From positions 1 to 55,719 of the forward strand of contig NZ_JAGPXL010000045.1 of NCBI RefSeq assembly GCF_018070565.1: a stretch of 55,719 bases of DNA, written 5' to 3'. The DNA comes from Streptomyces sp. B93. Lineage in GTDB: Bacteria > Actinomycetota > Actinomycetes > Streptomycetales > Streptomycetaceae. The translations under genes and the position numbers were made by a program. The stretch's first letter is position 1. The number at the start of each line of letters is the position of its first letter. The notes under the pieces are model-generated. The model searched no databases and was not told the DNA's origin. It saw nothing but the letters and a program-made list of their open reading frames with translations. Of this stretch, positions 8,650 to 17,143 are shown one piece after another.

Positions 8650-10035
8650 ATGCGGGGGAAGGGAGCCGGGAGACCCGGCGGGGCGCGGATACGGCGACTG
8701 GTGCCCACGCTGGTGGAGCGCACAGGCATCCGGACGGGGCTGCGGTGGAAGCTCAGCACCGCCATCGCCCTGGTCGGGGCGCTGGTTGCGGTCGCGCTCA
8801 GTCTGGTCGTGCACAACGCCGCGCGGGTGTCGATGCTGGACAACGCCCGTGACCTCGCCGACGCGCGGCTGCGGATCGCGCAGCGCAACTACGAGCTGTC
8901 CAGCCGCCCCAACTTCCCCAACGTCAAGATCGACGACCCGGAGCTGCCCGCGGAGCTGCGCAAGAAGGTGGAGCAGGGCCGCCGGGCCACGTACGTGGGC
9001 GAGGGGCTGGGCGGCGGCGCGCCGGACATCTGGGCGGCGGTGCCGCTCAAGGACGGGCATGTGATGTCGCTGCGCGCCAGGTTCACCAGCACGGACATCC
9101 TCGACGACCTCGACCAGGCGCTGGTCATCGGCTCCATCGCGGTGGTGCTGGGCGGGAGCGCGCTCGGGGTGCTGATCGGCGCGCAGCTGTCGCGGCGGCT
9201 GCGGAAGGCGGCGGCAGCCGCGAACCGGGTGGCCAAGGGCGAGACGGACGTACGGGTCCGGGAGGCGATCGGCGGGGTCGTCCGGGACGAGACGGACGAT
9301 CTGGCGCGGGCGGTGGACGCGATGGCGGACGCGCTCAAGCAGCGGCTGGAGGCGGAGCGCCGGGTCACCGCCGATATCGCGCACGAGCTGCGCACCCCGG
9401 TGACGGGGCTGCTCACCGCGGCCGAGCTGCTGCCGCCGGGGCGGCCGACGGAGCTGGTGCTCGACCGGGCGAAGGCGATGCGCACCCTGGTGGAGGACGT
9501 GCTGGAGGTGGCCCGGCTGGACGGGGCGTCGGAGCGGGCCGAGTTGCAGGACATCCTGCTGGGCGAGTTCGTCACCCGGCGGGTGGCGGCGAAGGACCCG
9601 GACGCCGAGGTCGTGGTGGTGCACGAGTCGGAGGTCACCACCGACCCCCGTCGGCTGGAGCGGGTGCTGTTCAACCTGCTCGCCAATGCCTCGCGGCACG
9701 GCAGGGGGCCGGTCGAGGTGACCGTCGAGGGCCGGGTGATCCGCGTCCGCGACCACGGACCCGGCTTCCCCGAGCACCTGCTCGTCGAGGGCCCCAGCCG
9801 CTTCCGCACCGGCAGCAAGGACCGTGCCGGACGCGGCCACGGCCTGGGCCTGACCATCGCCGCCGGACAGGCACGGGTGCTGGGCGCGCGCCTGACCTTC
9901 CGCAACGTACGGCCACCGGGTGCGCCGGAGCACACCCCGGCCGAGGGTGCGTCCGCCGTGCTGTGGCTCCCGGAACACGCACCGACGAACACGGGGAGCT
10001 ATCCGATGCTGCCGGTCCGGGAAGGGCGACGGTGA
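8650..10035 (+). CDS. cseC: Sensor histidine kinase CseC
   Basis: CseC is the membrane sensor of the SigE-Cse system. The 461-residue protein has two transmembrane helices (about 36-58 and 157-177) bounding a ~95-residue extracytoplasmic domain, then a HAMP-like segment. The phospho-acceptor is H245 in DIAHELRTPVTG. The ATPase domain shows an N box NLLANASRHG near 342 and G boxes DHGPGF and GRGHGLGLTIA. A GAGG lies just before the ATG. The last ~25 residues are an extra tail. The gene is followed by a 16-bp tandem array and a perfect hairpin. Confidence 0.95.
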   Translation: MRGKGAGRPGGARIRRLVPTLVERTGIRTGLRWKLSTAIALVGALVAVALSLVVHNAARVSMLDNARDLADARLRIAQRNYELSSRPNFPNVKIDDPELPAELRKKVEQGRRATYVGEGLGGGAPDIWAAVPLKDGHVMSLRARFTSTDILDDLDQALVIGSIAVVLGGSALGVLIGAQLSRRLRKAAAAANRVAKGETDVRVREAIGGVVRDETDDLARAVDAMADALKQRLEAERRVTADIAHELRTPVTGLLTAAELLPPGRPTELVLDRAKAMRTLVEDVLEVARLDGASERAELQDILLGEFVTRRVAAKDPDAEVVVVHESEVTTDPRRLERVLFNLLANASRHGRGPVEVTVEGRVIRVRDHGPGFPEHLLVEGPSRFRTGSKDRAGRGHGLGLTIAAGQARVLGARLTFRNVRPPGAPEHTPAEGASAVLWLPEHAPTNTGSYPMLPVREGRR

Positions 10036-10185
10036 GCGGCGGCGCGCATGGGCGTCGCCGACCAGGGCGCCGGGCGGCGACGGCCCGCGCGGGGGGCCTG
10101 ACCTGACACGGGGGCCGAGCCCGGAACGGCGGGAGCTGCCCCAGCTCGGAGGGCTGCCCCAAGCCGAGGGCTGAACCGCCGCGGG

Positions 10186-10396
10186 GGCAGCGCACTTCAG
10201 AGGCAGCACGCCGCAAGGGCGGGGCGCCACACAGGAAGCACGCCGGCAAGGGCGGGGCGCAGCAAAGGGAACGCGCCGCAAGGGGCGGGGGGGCCGCAAA
10301 GGCGGGGGGCCGCAAGGGCGGGGGGCCGCAAAGGGAACGCCCCGCCAAGGCAACGCGCCACAGAGGCAGCGCCCCACAAAGGCAGCGCCCCACAAA
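10186..10396. repeat. Tandem array of 13 imperfect units of about 16 bp after cseC
   Basis: Thirteen contiguous units fill 211 bp: 11 are exactly 16 bp, one is 17 and one is 18. Each begins GGC/GGG and most end CAAA, CAAG or CAGA. Examples are GGCAGCGCCCCACAAA (two identical copies, 10365-10396) and GGCGGGGGGCCGCAAG/A (10301-10332). The array lies 150 bases after the cseC stop and directly abuts the terminator hairpin. A period of 16 is not a codon multiple, so it is not a protein repeat. The 10036-10185 stretch before it holds no gene I can support. Confidence 0.9.
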
Positions 10397-10424
10397 GGCG
10401 GGGTGCCTCACCAGGCACCCCGCC
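10397..10424. terminator. Perfect 12-bp hairpin between convergent cseC and MFS gene
   Basis: The arms GGCGGGGTGCCT (10397-10408) and AGGCACCCCGCC (10413-10424) pair perfectly around a CACC loop. The position between two converging genes fits a bidirectional terminator. Confidence 0.85.
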
Positions 10425-10444
10425 CCCTCCCCCCGGTCGCCCCC

Positions 10445-12040
10445 TCAGACCGCTTCGGTCACCGGCGCCGGAGCCGGCGACGAGTCCGTCGGCTTCGGGC
10501 CCGCGCCCTTCAGCGGGACCTCCTTCACGAAGACCGCCGCGACCAGCGCGACCACGGCCACGCCCGCGCCGAGCAGGAAGGCGCCGTGGGTACCCGCGGA
10601 GACCGCGTGCTGGTAGGCCTCGCGCGCGGCGGCGGGGAGCTTGGCGAGGCTGGCGGCGTCCAGCTGGGCGGACTGTTCGGTGACCTGGCCGATCTGGGAG
10701 CCCGCGGCTCCGGCGCGCTCGGCCATGACGTCCTGGACACGGTGGTTGAACAGCGCGCCCATGATCGCGACACCGAAGGAGGAGCCGAGGGTGCGGAAGA
10801 GGGTGGTGGAGGAGGACGCGACGCCCATGTCCTTCATCTCCACGCTGTTCTGCGCGACCAGCATGGTGATCTGCATCAGACAGCCCATGCCGAGCCCGAG
10901 TACGGCCATGTACAGCCCGGACGTCAGGCGTGAGGTCTCCGTGTCCATGAGGGACAGCAGCCACAGCCCGGCGATCAGCAGGACACCGCCCGCGAGCGGG
11001 AAGATCTTGTAGCGCCCGGTGTTGGTGGTGACCCGCCCGGCGACCATCGAGGTGACGAGCATCGCGCCCAGCATCGGCAGGAGCAGCAGCCCGGAGTTGG
11101 TCGCGGACGCGCCCTGCACGGACTGCTGGTAGAGCGGCAGGAAGAGCACCGCGCCGAACATCACGAAGCCGGTGATGAAGCCGATGACCGACATCAGGGT
11201 GAAGTTGCGGCTGCGGAAGATGTGCAGCGGCATGAGCGGCTCGGCGGCCCGCTTCTCCCAGAGGACGAACCCGACCAGGGCGACGACTCCGATGGCGGTC
11301 AGTTCCATGATCCGCGCGGACGTCCAGGCGTACTCGGTGCCGCCCCAGGTGGTGACGAGCACGATCGCCGTGATGCCGACGGTCAGCAGCCCCGCGCCCA
11401 GATAGTCGATGCGCGCCTGCGAGCGCTTCCTCGGCAGGTGCAGTACGACACTGATGGCGACCAGCGCGACCGCGCCGAGCGGCAGGTTGATGTAGAAGGC
11501 CCAGCGCCAGCCCCAGTTGTCGGTGATGGTGCCGCCGACCAGCGGCCCGCCGATCATGGCGAGGGCCATCACGGCGGCCATCATGCCCTGGTACTTGCCC
11601 CGCTCCCGGGGCGGGATCAGATCGCCGATGATCGCCATCACGCCGACCATCAGACCGCCCGCGCCGAGGCCCTGCACCGCGCGGAAGCCGATCAGCTGGC
11701 CCATGTCCTGGGCCATGCCGCTGAGCGCGGAGCCGATCAGGAAGAGCACGATGGAGGCCATGAACGAGCCCTTGCGCCCGTACATGTCGCCGATCTTGCC
11801 CCAGATCGGGGTGGAGGCGGCGGTGGCGAGGGTGTACGACGTGACCACCCAGGACAGGTGCTCCAGGCCGCCGAGTTCGCCGACGATCGTCGGCATCGCG
11901 GTGCCGATGATCATGTTGTCGAGCATCGCGAGCATCATCGCGATCATCAGCGCGAGCAGCACGACCCGTACGCTGCGTGGCTGTTTGCCGGTGTCCGGGC
12001 CTTCCTGGCCCTCGTGGACCCCTTGCCCTGTCTCGGTCAT
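10445..12040 (-). CDS. DHA2-family MFS multidrug efflux transporter
   Basis: This is a 14-helix drug/proton antiporter of the DHA2 (EmrB/QacA) type. The 531-residue protein shows motif D1 (LDNMIIGTAMPTI), motif A (GKIGDMYGRKG) and antiporter motif C (GPLVGGTITDNWGWRWAFYI). It has a charged tail rich in Pro. The gene is divergent from a TetR regulator with two shared operator-like palindromes between them, so expression is probably induced by substrates of that repressor. The start ATG follows a GGGGG stretch. The substrate cannot be read from the sequence. Confidence 0.92.
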   Translation of the reverse strand: MTETGQGVHEGQEGPDTGKQPRSVRVVLLALMIAMMLAMLDNMIIGTAMPTIVGELGGLEHLSWVVTSYTLATAASTPIWGKIGDMYGRKGSFMASIVLFLIGSALSGMAQDMGQLIGFRAVQGLGAGGLMVGVMAIIGDLIPPRERGKYQGMMAAVMALAMIGGPLVGGTITDNWGWRWAFYINLPLGAVALVAISVVLHLPRKRSQARIDYLGAGLLTVGITAIVLVTTWGGTEYAWTSARIMELTAIGVVALVGFVLWEKRAAEPLMPLHIFRSRNFTLMSVIGFITGFVMFGAVLFLPLYQQSVQGASATNSGLLLLPMLGAMLVTSMVAGRVTTNTGRYKIFPLAGGVLLIAGLWLLSLMDTETSRLTSGLYMAVLGLGMGCLMQITMLVAQNSVEMKDMGVASSSTTLFRTLGSSFGVAIMGALFNHRVQDVMAERAGAAGSQIGQVTEQSAQLDAASLAKLPAAAREAYQHAVSAGTHGAFLLGAGVAVVALVAAVFVKEVPLKGAGPKPTDSSPAPAPVTEAV

Positions 12041-12071
12041 GGCTGACGCCCCCTGCTACCCACGTGACTAC

Positions 12072-12093
12072 TTACTTGCCGACCGGCTAGTAA
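12072..12093. promoter_or_regulatory. TetR operator candidate O1
   Basis: A 22-bp imperfect palindrome begins TTACT and ends AGTAA, with a GCCGACCGGC core. It lies 32 bases upstream of the MFS start codon. A second copy in reverse orientation occurs at 12118-12139. Confidence 0.7.
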
Positions 12094-12117
12094 ACTTCAC
12101 TGGGTAAGGTAGGAGCG

Positions 12118-12139
12118 TAACTAGCCGGTCGTCAAGTAA
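12118..12139. promoter_or_regulatory. TetR operator candidate O2
   Basis: A 22-bp element begins TAACTAGCCGG and ends AAGTAA. It is the reverse complement of O1 with two mismatches. It lies 30 bases before the TetR ATG, so one protein could silence both divergent promoters. Confidence 0.7.
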
Positions 12140-12168
12140 GTTTGAGTAAGAAGCGATCGGGGGCGAGG

Positions 12169-12795
12169 ATGGGCGGCACCATGGAAGCCAGGGACGGTAC
12201 CGACGGCAGGGGCGGCGCGGACGGCGCCAAGCAGCGGCGTCGCGGGAACACCCGCCAGCGCATCCAGGACGTGGCCCTCGAACTCTTCGCCGAGCAGGGC
12301 TACGAGAAGACGTCCCTGCGCGAGATCGCCGAACGCCTCGACGTCACCAAGGCGGCGCTCTACTACCACTTCAAGACCAAGGAAGAGATCATCGTCAGTC
12401 TCTTCGAGGACCTGACGAAGCCGATCGAGGACCTGATCGACTGGGGCCGCCGGCAGCCGCACACGCTGGAGACCAAGAAGGAGATCATCCGCCGCTACAG
12501 CGACGCGCTGACCGCCGCCTCCCCGCTGTTCCGCTTCATGCAGGAGAACCAGGCGACGGTACGTGACCTGCGCATCGGCCAGATGTTCAAGAACCGCATG
12601 CTCGGCATGCGGGACATCGTCGTCGACCCCGACGCCGACCTGGTCGACCAGGTCAGGTGCGTCAGCGCCCTGTTCACCCTGCACGCGGGGATGTTCGTCA
12701 TGCGGGACATGGGCGTCGACCCCGAGGACGCGCGGGGCGCGGTCCTCGAGGTCGCGATCGATCTGGTGACGCAGGCTCAGCACGGGAGCGGCTGA
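12169..12795 (+). CDS. TetR/AcrR-family transcriptional regulator
   Basis: This is a probable repressor of the adjacent exporter. The N-terminal helix-turn-helix is typical (RIQDVALELFAEQGYEKTSL, then LDVTKAALYYHFKTKEE), followed by an all-helical ligand-binding domain. I use the ATG at 12169 (208 residues), which follows a GGGGGCGAGG stretch. An in-frame TTG at 12142 and an ATG at 12181 are alternatives. The basic segment KQRRRGNTRQR precedes the DNA-binding domain. Divergent placement and two matching operators support control of both genes. Confidence 0.92.
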   Translation: MGGTMEARDGTDGRGGADGAKQRRRGNTRQRIQDVALELFAEQGYEKTSLREIAERLDVTKAALYYHFKTKEEIIVSLFEDLTKPIEDLIDWGRRQPHTLETKKEIIRRYSDALTAASPLFRFMQENQATVRDLRIGQMFKNRMLGMRDIVVDPDADLVDQVRCVSALFTLHAGMFVMRDMGVDPEDARGAVLEVAIDLVTQAQHGSG

Positions 12796-12826
12796 GCCGG
12801 GAGCGTCGGCTGTCGTCCGCCGGACG

Positions 12827-13564
12827 TCAGAGGCTGACGCCCTTGCCGCGCAGGAAGCGCGCCGGGTCGATGGCGGTGCCGTAGTTCGGGGTGGTGCGGA
12901 TCTCGAAGTGCAGGTGCGGGCCGCTGGAGTTGCCGGTGTTGCCGGACAGGGCGATCCGCTGGCCGGTCTTGACGACCTGGCCGACCTTCACGTTGATCTT
13001 CGACAGGTGGGCGTACTGCGAGTACGTGCCGTTGCCGTGCTTGATGACGACGGCGTTGCCGTACGCGGGACCGTCACCGGCGCCGTTGCCGCCGGCCTTG
13101 ACGACGGTGCCGCCGTGCGCGGCGACGACCCGGGTGCCGGAGGGCACCGCGTAGTCCTGGCCGCTGTGGGTGGACTGCCACATGCCGCCCGCCTGCGCGT
13201 AGCTGGCGGAGAGCTTGTAGTGGCTCACGGGGTTCACCCAGGAAGCGGCCTTCTTCTTCGCCGCGGTCTGCTGGGCGGCGGCCTTCTTGGCGGCCGCGGC
13301 CTTCTTCGCGGCGGTGGCCTTGGCCTGGGCCGCCTTCGCCTTGGCTGCCGCGGCGGCCTGCGCCTCGGCGGCCTTCGCCTGGGCGGCGGCCTGGGCCTGG
13401 ACGGCGCTCGCCGCGCTGGTGGCGGCGGTGGCCGCGCTGGCTTCGGCGGCGGCCGCGACCCCGGCACCCAGGACGACCGAGGCTCCCATTCCGGCGGCCA
13501 GGACGGCGGCGCGAGTGCGGAGCGAGGACGTACGGGTGACACGGGACGTGACGCGCTGGATCAT
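12827..13564 (-). CDS. Secreted M23-family peptidoglycan endopeptidase
   Basis: This LytM/M23 zinc metallopeptidase would cleave cell-wall peptides outside the membrane. The 245-residue protein has a signal peptide (TM-like LAAGMGASVVLGAGVAAAA, cleavage near residue 40). An Ala/Lys/Gln-rich low-complexity helical stretch spans about 40-108. In the peptidase domain the zinc ligands are visible as HSGQD near 132-136 and HLH near 217-219. The Ala/Lys segment may bind wall polymers or act as a spacer. The ATG is preceded by GAGG, and a ~105-base structured leader lies upstream. Confidence 0.93.
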   Translation of the reverse strand: MIQRVTSRVTRTSSLRTRAAVLAAGMGASVVLGAGVAAAAEASAATAATSAASAVQAQAAAQAKAAEAQAAAAAKAKAAQAKATAAKKAAAAKKAAAQQTAAKKKAASWVNPVSHYKLSASYAQAGGMWQSTHSGQDYAVPSGTRVVAAHGGTVVKAGGNGAGDGPAYGNAVVIKHGNGTYSQYAHLSKINVKVGQVVKTGQRIALSGNTGNSSGPHLHFEIRTTPNYGTAIDPARFLRGKGVSL

Positions 13565-13673
13565 CTCAACCTCATGGGTGGGGGACAGAGAGACACCCGG
13601 CGGGATCGGGCGTCCGCCGGATGGCTCATCCTTGGTAACCCCCGGCTCGCGAAAGCCCCAAACGTGTGATCTA
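13565..13673 (-). promoter_or_regulatory. Structured 5' leader of the M23 gene, possible ydaO-type (c-di-AMP) riboswitch
   Basis: On the minus strand a TAGCTT -10 element (13680-13685) would give a leader of about 105 bases. The leader can form GGCT/AGCC, a 7-bp CCGGCGG/CCGCCGG stem and GGGTG/CACCC close to the ribosome binding site. The segment GAGCCGGGGGTTACC then GGATGAGCC resembles the conserved core of ydaO c-di-AMP riboswitches, which precede wall hydrolase genes in Streptomyces. The usual 3' element (CAGCTAAC) is not visible, so the identification is tentative. Confidence 0.4.
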
Positions 13674-13785
13674 CGACGGAAGCTAGTAATTGATGGGGAA
13701 ACTTAACGCTTCTTGACAGAGCTTCCATCCAGGACGAATCCGCCCATCCAGGCCGAAGCACCCAGAGAGGTGTGGACCAATAGTC

Positions 13786-13837
13786 CGATTTGTCCGCAAC
13801 AAGGTCGCCACTATTCCGCCTAGTAACGGACAAATCG
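13786..13837. promoter_or_regulatory. 11-bp inverted repeat between the M23 and NACHT genes
   Basis: CGATTTGTCCG (13786-13796) is matched perfectly by CGGACAAATCG (13827-13837) across 30 bases. The region is clearly more AT-rich than its surroundings and sits between divergent genes, so it is likely a regulator site. No known motif is recognised. The rest of the 374-base gap holds only the M23 leader and the NACHT upstream region. Confidence 0.55.
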
Positions 13838-13938
13838 CCTGTGCGGCATGTCACCGGAGAGCAAGATCCAAGGACCCTGGAATGTGACCCGGACTACGCT
13901 GCTGACCTGCACTTCGGTAAGGCTGAGGGGGAGGTCGG

Positions 13939-16900
13939 ATGGAACCGTCGGTGATCGGGATCAGGGTCGCCTCAGGCGTAGTAGGCCCGCTCGTGCGGAA
14001 GCTGTTCGTCAGCGAGGGACCCGGCGCGGGGCTCGTGGACCGGCCCGTACGGATCTCGGGCCTCGTCTCCTTCAGGGGCGAGCAGCGCACCCTCGACTAC
14101 GAAGACCTCCAGAAGCTCTCCGCCGAGCTGGTGCGACGGGCCCTGAAGGACGGCGAGCGCCCCGTCGCGCCCGACGAGGAGGAGGCCGTACGGACCGCTC
14201 TGGCCCGGAGCCTGCACGCCCTCGGCGACCTGGACATGACCGACGTACAGGCCGTCGAACTCGGCCACCAGGCCCTGGCCCGCCGGCTGCGCGCCGCCGC
14301 CCGCCCCGATCCCGCACGGCTGCTCTCCCTGGACGCCTCCCTCTTCTACGAGCGCCTCCTGGACACCGCCTGCCTGCACGTCCTGCACTTCTTCACCCAG
14401 CGGTCCACCTTTGTCCCCCGCACCCTCGTCGAGCAGACCCACCGGCAGCGCGAGCTGATCGCCAAGCTCGACGAGCTGATCGCCCGCACCCCGCCCACCG
14501 GCGGCACCGACCCCGCGTTCGAGCAGCGCTACCTGGCGTACGTCGCGACCCGGCACAGCCACCTCACCATCTACGGCATCGACCTGCACGACTCCCCCGA
14601 CCGCTGGCCCCTGGACGCCGCCTACCTCAGCCTCCAGGCCCTCGGCCCGGCCGACGACACCCCGGACGAGCAACACCTCACCGCGGCGGCAGCCGCCCTC
14701 CCCGCCGAACACGCCCTCGCCGACCACGACCGGGTCCTGCTGCGCGGCGTCGCCGGGTCCGGCAAGACGACGCTCGTGCAGTGGCTCGCGGTGACCGCGG
14801 CCCGCGGCGAGCGCGGCGACCTCATCCCCTTCGTCCTGCCGCTGCGCACCCTCGTCCGCCGCCGCGACGGCCTCCCCTCCCCCGACGCCTTCCTGACCGC
14901 CGTACGCGTCCCGTTCCACGCCAACCAGCCCGACGGCTGGACCGACCGCGTCCTCACCGCCCGCCGCGCACTGCTCCTCGTGGACGGCATCGACGAGATC
15001 CCCCAGCGCGAGCGCGAACGCACCCGGCGCTGGCTGCGCGAACTGCTGGACGTCTATCCCGGCAACCGGTGGCTGGTCACCTCCCGCCCGTCCGCCGTAC
15101 GGGAGGACTGGCTCGCCGCCGACGGCTTCACGGAACTCGCCCTCACCCCCATGAGCCAGGACGACGTCGCCGCGTTCATCACCCGCTGGCACACGGCGGC
15201 CCGTATCGACGCACGCGATCCCGAACGCCTCGACGGCTACGAACGCTCCCTCCTCGACGCCATACGCACCAAGCCCGACCTCGGCCGTCTCGCCACCAAC
15301 CCGCTGATGTGCGGCCTGATCTGCGCCCTGCACCGCGACCGGCGCGGCTACCTCCCGCACGGCAGACAGGAGTTGTACGACGCCGCCCTGTCGATGCTGC
15401 TCGCGCGGCGGGACGCGGAACGGGACATGACGGGCGAGGACGAGATCCAGCTCGGCGAACTGCCGCAGATCCAGCTGCTCCAACGGCTGGCGTACTGGCT
15501 GATCCGCAACAACCAGTCGGAGCTGGACCGGGAGCGCGCCGAGCGGATCGTCGGCGAGGTCCTGCCGTCCCTGCCGTCCGCCGCGACACAGGGCGACGCC
15601 GGGGCGGTCCTGCGGCACCTGCTGGTACGCAGCGGACTGCTGCGCGAACCCGCGGTCGGCACGGTGGAGTTCGTTCACCGCACCTTCCAGGACTACCTCG
15701 GCGCCAAGGCCGCCGTGGAGGACGGCGACTTCGGGCTGCTGGTGCGCGGCGCGGCGGACGAGCAGTGGGCCGACGTCATCCGGATGGCGATGGCCCACGC
15801 CCGCCCCCGGGAGCGGGCCGAGCTGCTGTGGGACCTGACCGAGGCCGCGGACCGCGCGGAGGGCGCCGCGAGCACCCGGATACGGCTGCTGGCGCTGGCC
15901 TCGCTGGAGCACGCGACCCAGTTGGACCCGGCGGTGCGGGCGGAGGTCGAGCGGCGGGCGGCGGCGCTGATCCCACCCCGGACCGCGGAGGAGGCCCGCG
16001 CGCTGGCCGAGGTGGGCCCGCTGGCGCTGGAACTGCTGCCGGGGCCCGAGGGGCTGACGGACGCGGAGGCGCGGGCGGTGGTGGTGACCGCCTCACTGGT
16101 CGGGACGGAGGCCGCGCTGTCGGTGCTGCGGCGCTTCCGGGACCATCCCTCGGTGGGCGTCCTCGCCCAGCTGAGCTGGACATGGCACCGGTTCCCGGCC
16201 CGGCGCTACGCCGCCGAGATCGTCTCGCACCTCAGACAGGACGGTCTCTTCTTCACGGCCCACTCCGCGGAACACCTGGACATCCTGCGCGAACTCGGCG
16301 GCCGGGCGGCCGTCCAGCTCGTCGGGGACCTCGATCCGGCCGGTCTGCCGTCGGACGTGGTGACGGCCTTGCGCGTCCGCTACAACCAGCGGCTGGGGGA
16401 CCTGCGGGCGCTCTCCGGTCTGCACCGGCTGGACCATCTGGAACTCGGCCGCTGCCCGTCCGTGCGGGACCTCACGCCGTTGGCCGACCTGCCCCTGTCG
16501 TGGCTGTCGATCGACGGGACGCCCGGCCTGGAGCGGCCGGACGTCTTCGCCCCGCTCTCCGGCTGGCGGCGGCTCGAACAACTCCATCTGGGCAGCGACC
16601 TGGGCGGTGCCTCCCTCGACCAGGTCCTGCCCGGCGGCTGGCCGCTGCGGTGCCTGCGCTTCGTCGGCAGCGCGCTGAACAGCACCGGCCTGCGCGGTCT
16701 GCACCGCTTCGGCTCCCTGCGTCAGCTCGGTCTCGCCGCCCTGGCCAGGCCGCTGCACGCCGAGGACTACGCGGAGATCGCGCGGCTGCCCGCACTGGAG
16801 GAACTGCACCTCGACTGGGGGCGCCTCACGTGGAGCGGGCCGCCTCTGCCGGGTGTCACCCACCTCAAGCTCAACGAGTTCCAGGGCACGGAGAACCTCT

Positions 16901-17037
16901 CGCGCCTCCCGGACCGGTTCCCCGGTCTGCGCGAGATCACCGTGGTCCTCGCCTCGGGTGTGACCGAGGTGCCGGACGAAGTCCTCGCGGCGCTTCCGGT
17001 GCCGCCCACGGTGACCGGCATCGGCGGCGTCGTCTGA
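13939..17037 (+). CDS. NACHT NTPase with C-terminal leucine-rich repeats (NLR-like)
   Basis: This STAND NTPase of 1032 residues has three parts. The first is a ~260-residue helical N-terminus without a recognised nuclease or other effector. The second is a NACHT module: Walker A GVAGSGKTTL near 271-280, Walker B LLLVDGIDEI near 345-354, the sensor GNRWLVTSRPSA near 375-386, and NPLMCGLICALH further on. The third is a helical region ending in a degenerate LRR domain (about 810-1020, LxxLxxLxLxxC patterns). The GGGGGAGG before ATG 13939 fixes the start. Bacterial NACHT proteins of this kind include antiphage sensors, so a defence role is plausible. It stands alone between wall/phosphatase genes, with no obvious partner. 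Confidence 0.88.
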   Translation: MEPSVIGIRVASGVVGPLVRKLFVSEGPGAGLVDRPVRISGLVSFRGEQRTLDYEDLQKLSAELVRRALKDGERPVAPDEEEAVRTALARSLHALGDLDMTDVQAVELGHQALARRLRAAARPDPARLLSLDASLFYERLLDTACLHVLHFFTQRSTFVPRTLVEQTHRQRELIAKLDELIARTPPTGGTDPAFEQRYLAYVATRHSHLTIYGIDLHDSPDRWPLDAAYLSLQALGPADDTPDEQHLTAAAAALPAEHALADHDRVLLRGVAGSGKTTLVQWLAVTAARGERGDLIPFVLPLRTLVRRRDGLPSPDAFLTAVRVPFHANQPDGWTDRVLTARRALLLVDGIDEIPQRERERTRRWLRELLDVYPGNRWLVTSRPSAVREDWLAADGFTELALTPMSQDDVAAFITRWHTAARIDARDPERLDGYERSLLDAIRTKPDLGRLATNPLMCGLICALHRDRRGYLPHGRQELYDAALSMLLARRDAERDMTGEDEIQLGELPQIQLLQRLAYWLIRNNQSELDRERAERIVGEVLPSLPSAATQGDAGAVLRHLLVRSGLLREPAVGTVEFVHRTFQDYLGAKAAVEDGDFGLLVRGAADEQWADVIRMAMAHARPRERAELLWDLTEAADRAEGAASTRIRLLALASLEHATQLDPAVRAEVERRAAALIPPRTAEEARALAEVGPLALELLPGPEGLTDAEARAVVVTASLVGTEAALSVLRRFRDHPSVGVLAQLSWTWHRFPARRYAAEIVSHLRQDGLFFTAHSAEHLDILRELGGRAAVQLVGDLDPAGLPSDVVTALRVRYNQRLGDLRALSGLHRLDHLELGRCPSVRDLTPLADLPLSWLSIDGTPGLERPDVFAPLSGWRRLEQLHLGSDLGGASLDQVLPGGWPLRCLRFVGSALNSTGLRGLHRFGSLRQLGLAALARPLHAEDYAEIARLPALEELHLDWGRLTWSGPPLPGVTHLKLNEFQGTENLSRLPDRFPGLREITVVLASGVTEVPDEVLAALPVPPTVTGIGGVV

Positions 17038-17143
17038 CGCACACCCCTAGCCACCTACCCGCCAGTAACCCTACGGTTCCCCACGCGCCACCCTCGTTCG
17101 CGACCATGCACACGACACGTCGGCACCGTGAAGGGACCCCCAC

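Noticed and set aside
8170..10395. Long minus-strand open frame antisense to cseB and cseC
   Set aside because: Composition is that of a GC-rich shadow (Arg/Pro/Ala), no domain is recognisable, and cseB and cseC are clear genes on the other strand.
10186..10396. CRISPR array
   Set aside because: Units are contiguous without spacers, only 16 bp long, and there are no cas genes.
13561..13854. Minus-strand frame of 97 codons covering the leader of the M23 gene
   Set aside because: It has no ribosome site or family sequence and overlaps the probable structured leader and the inverted repeat.
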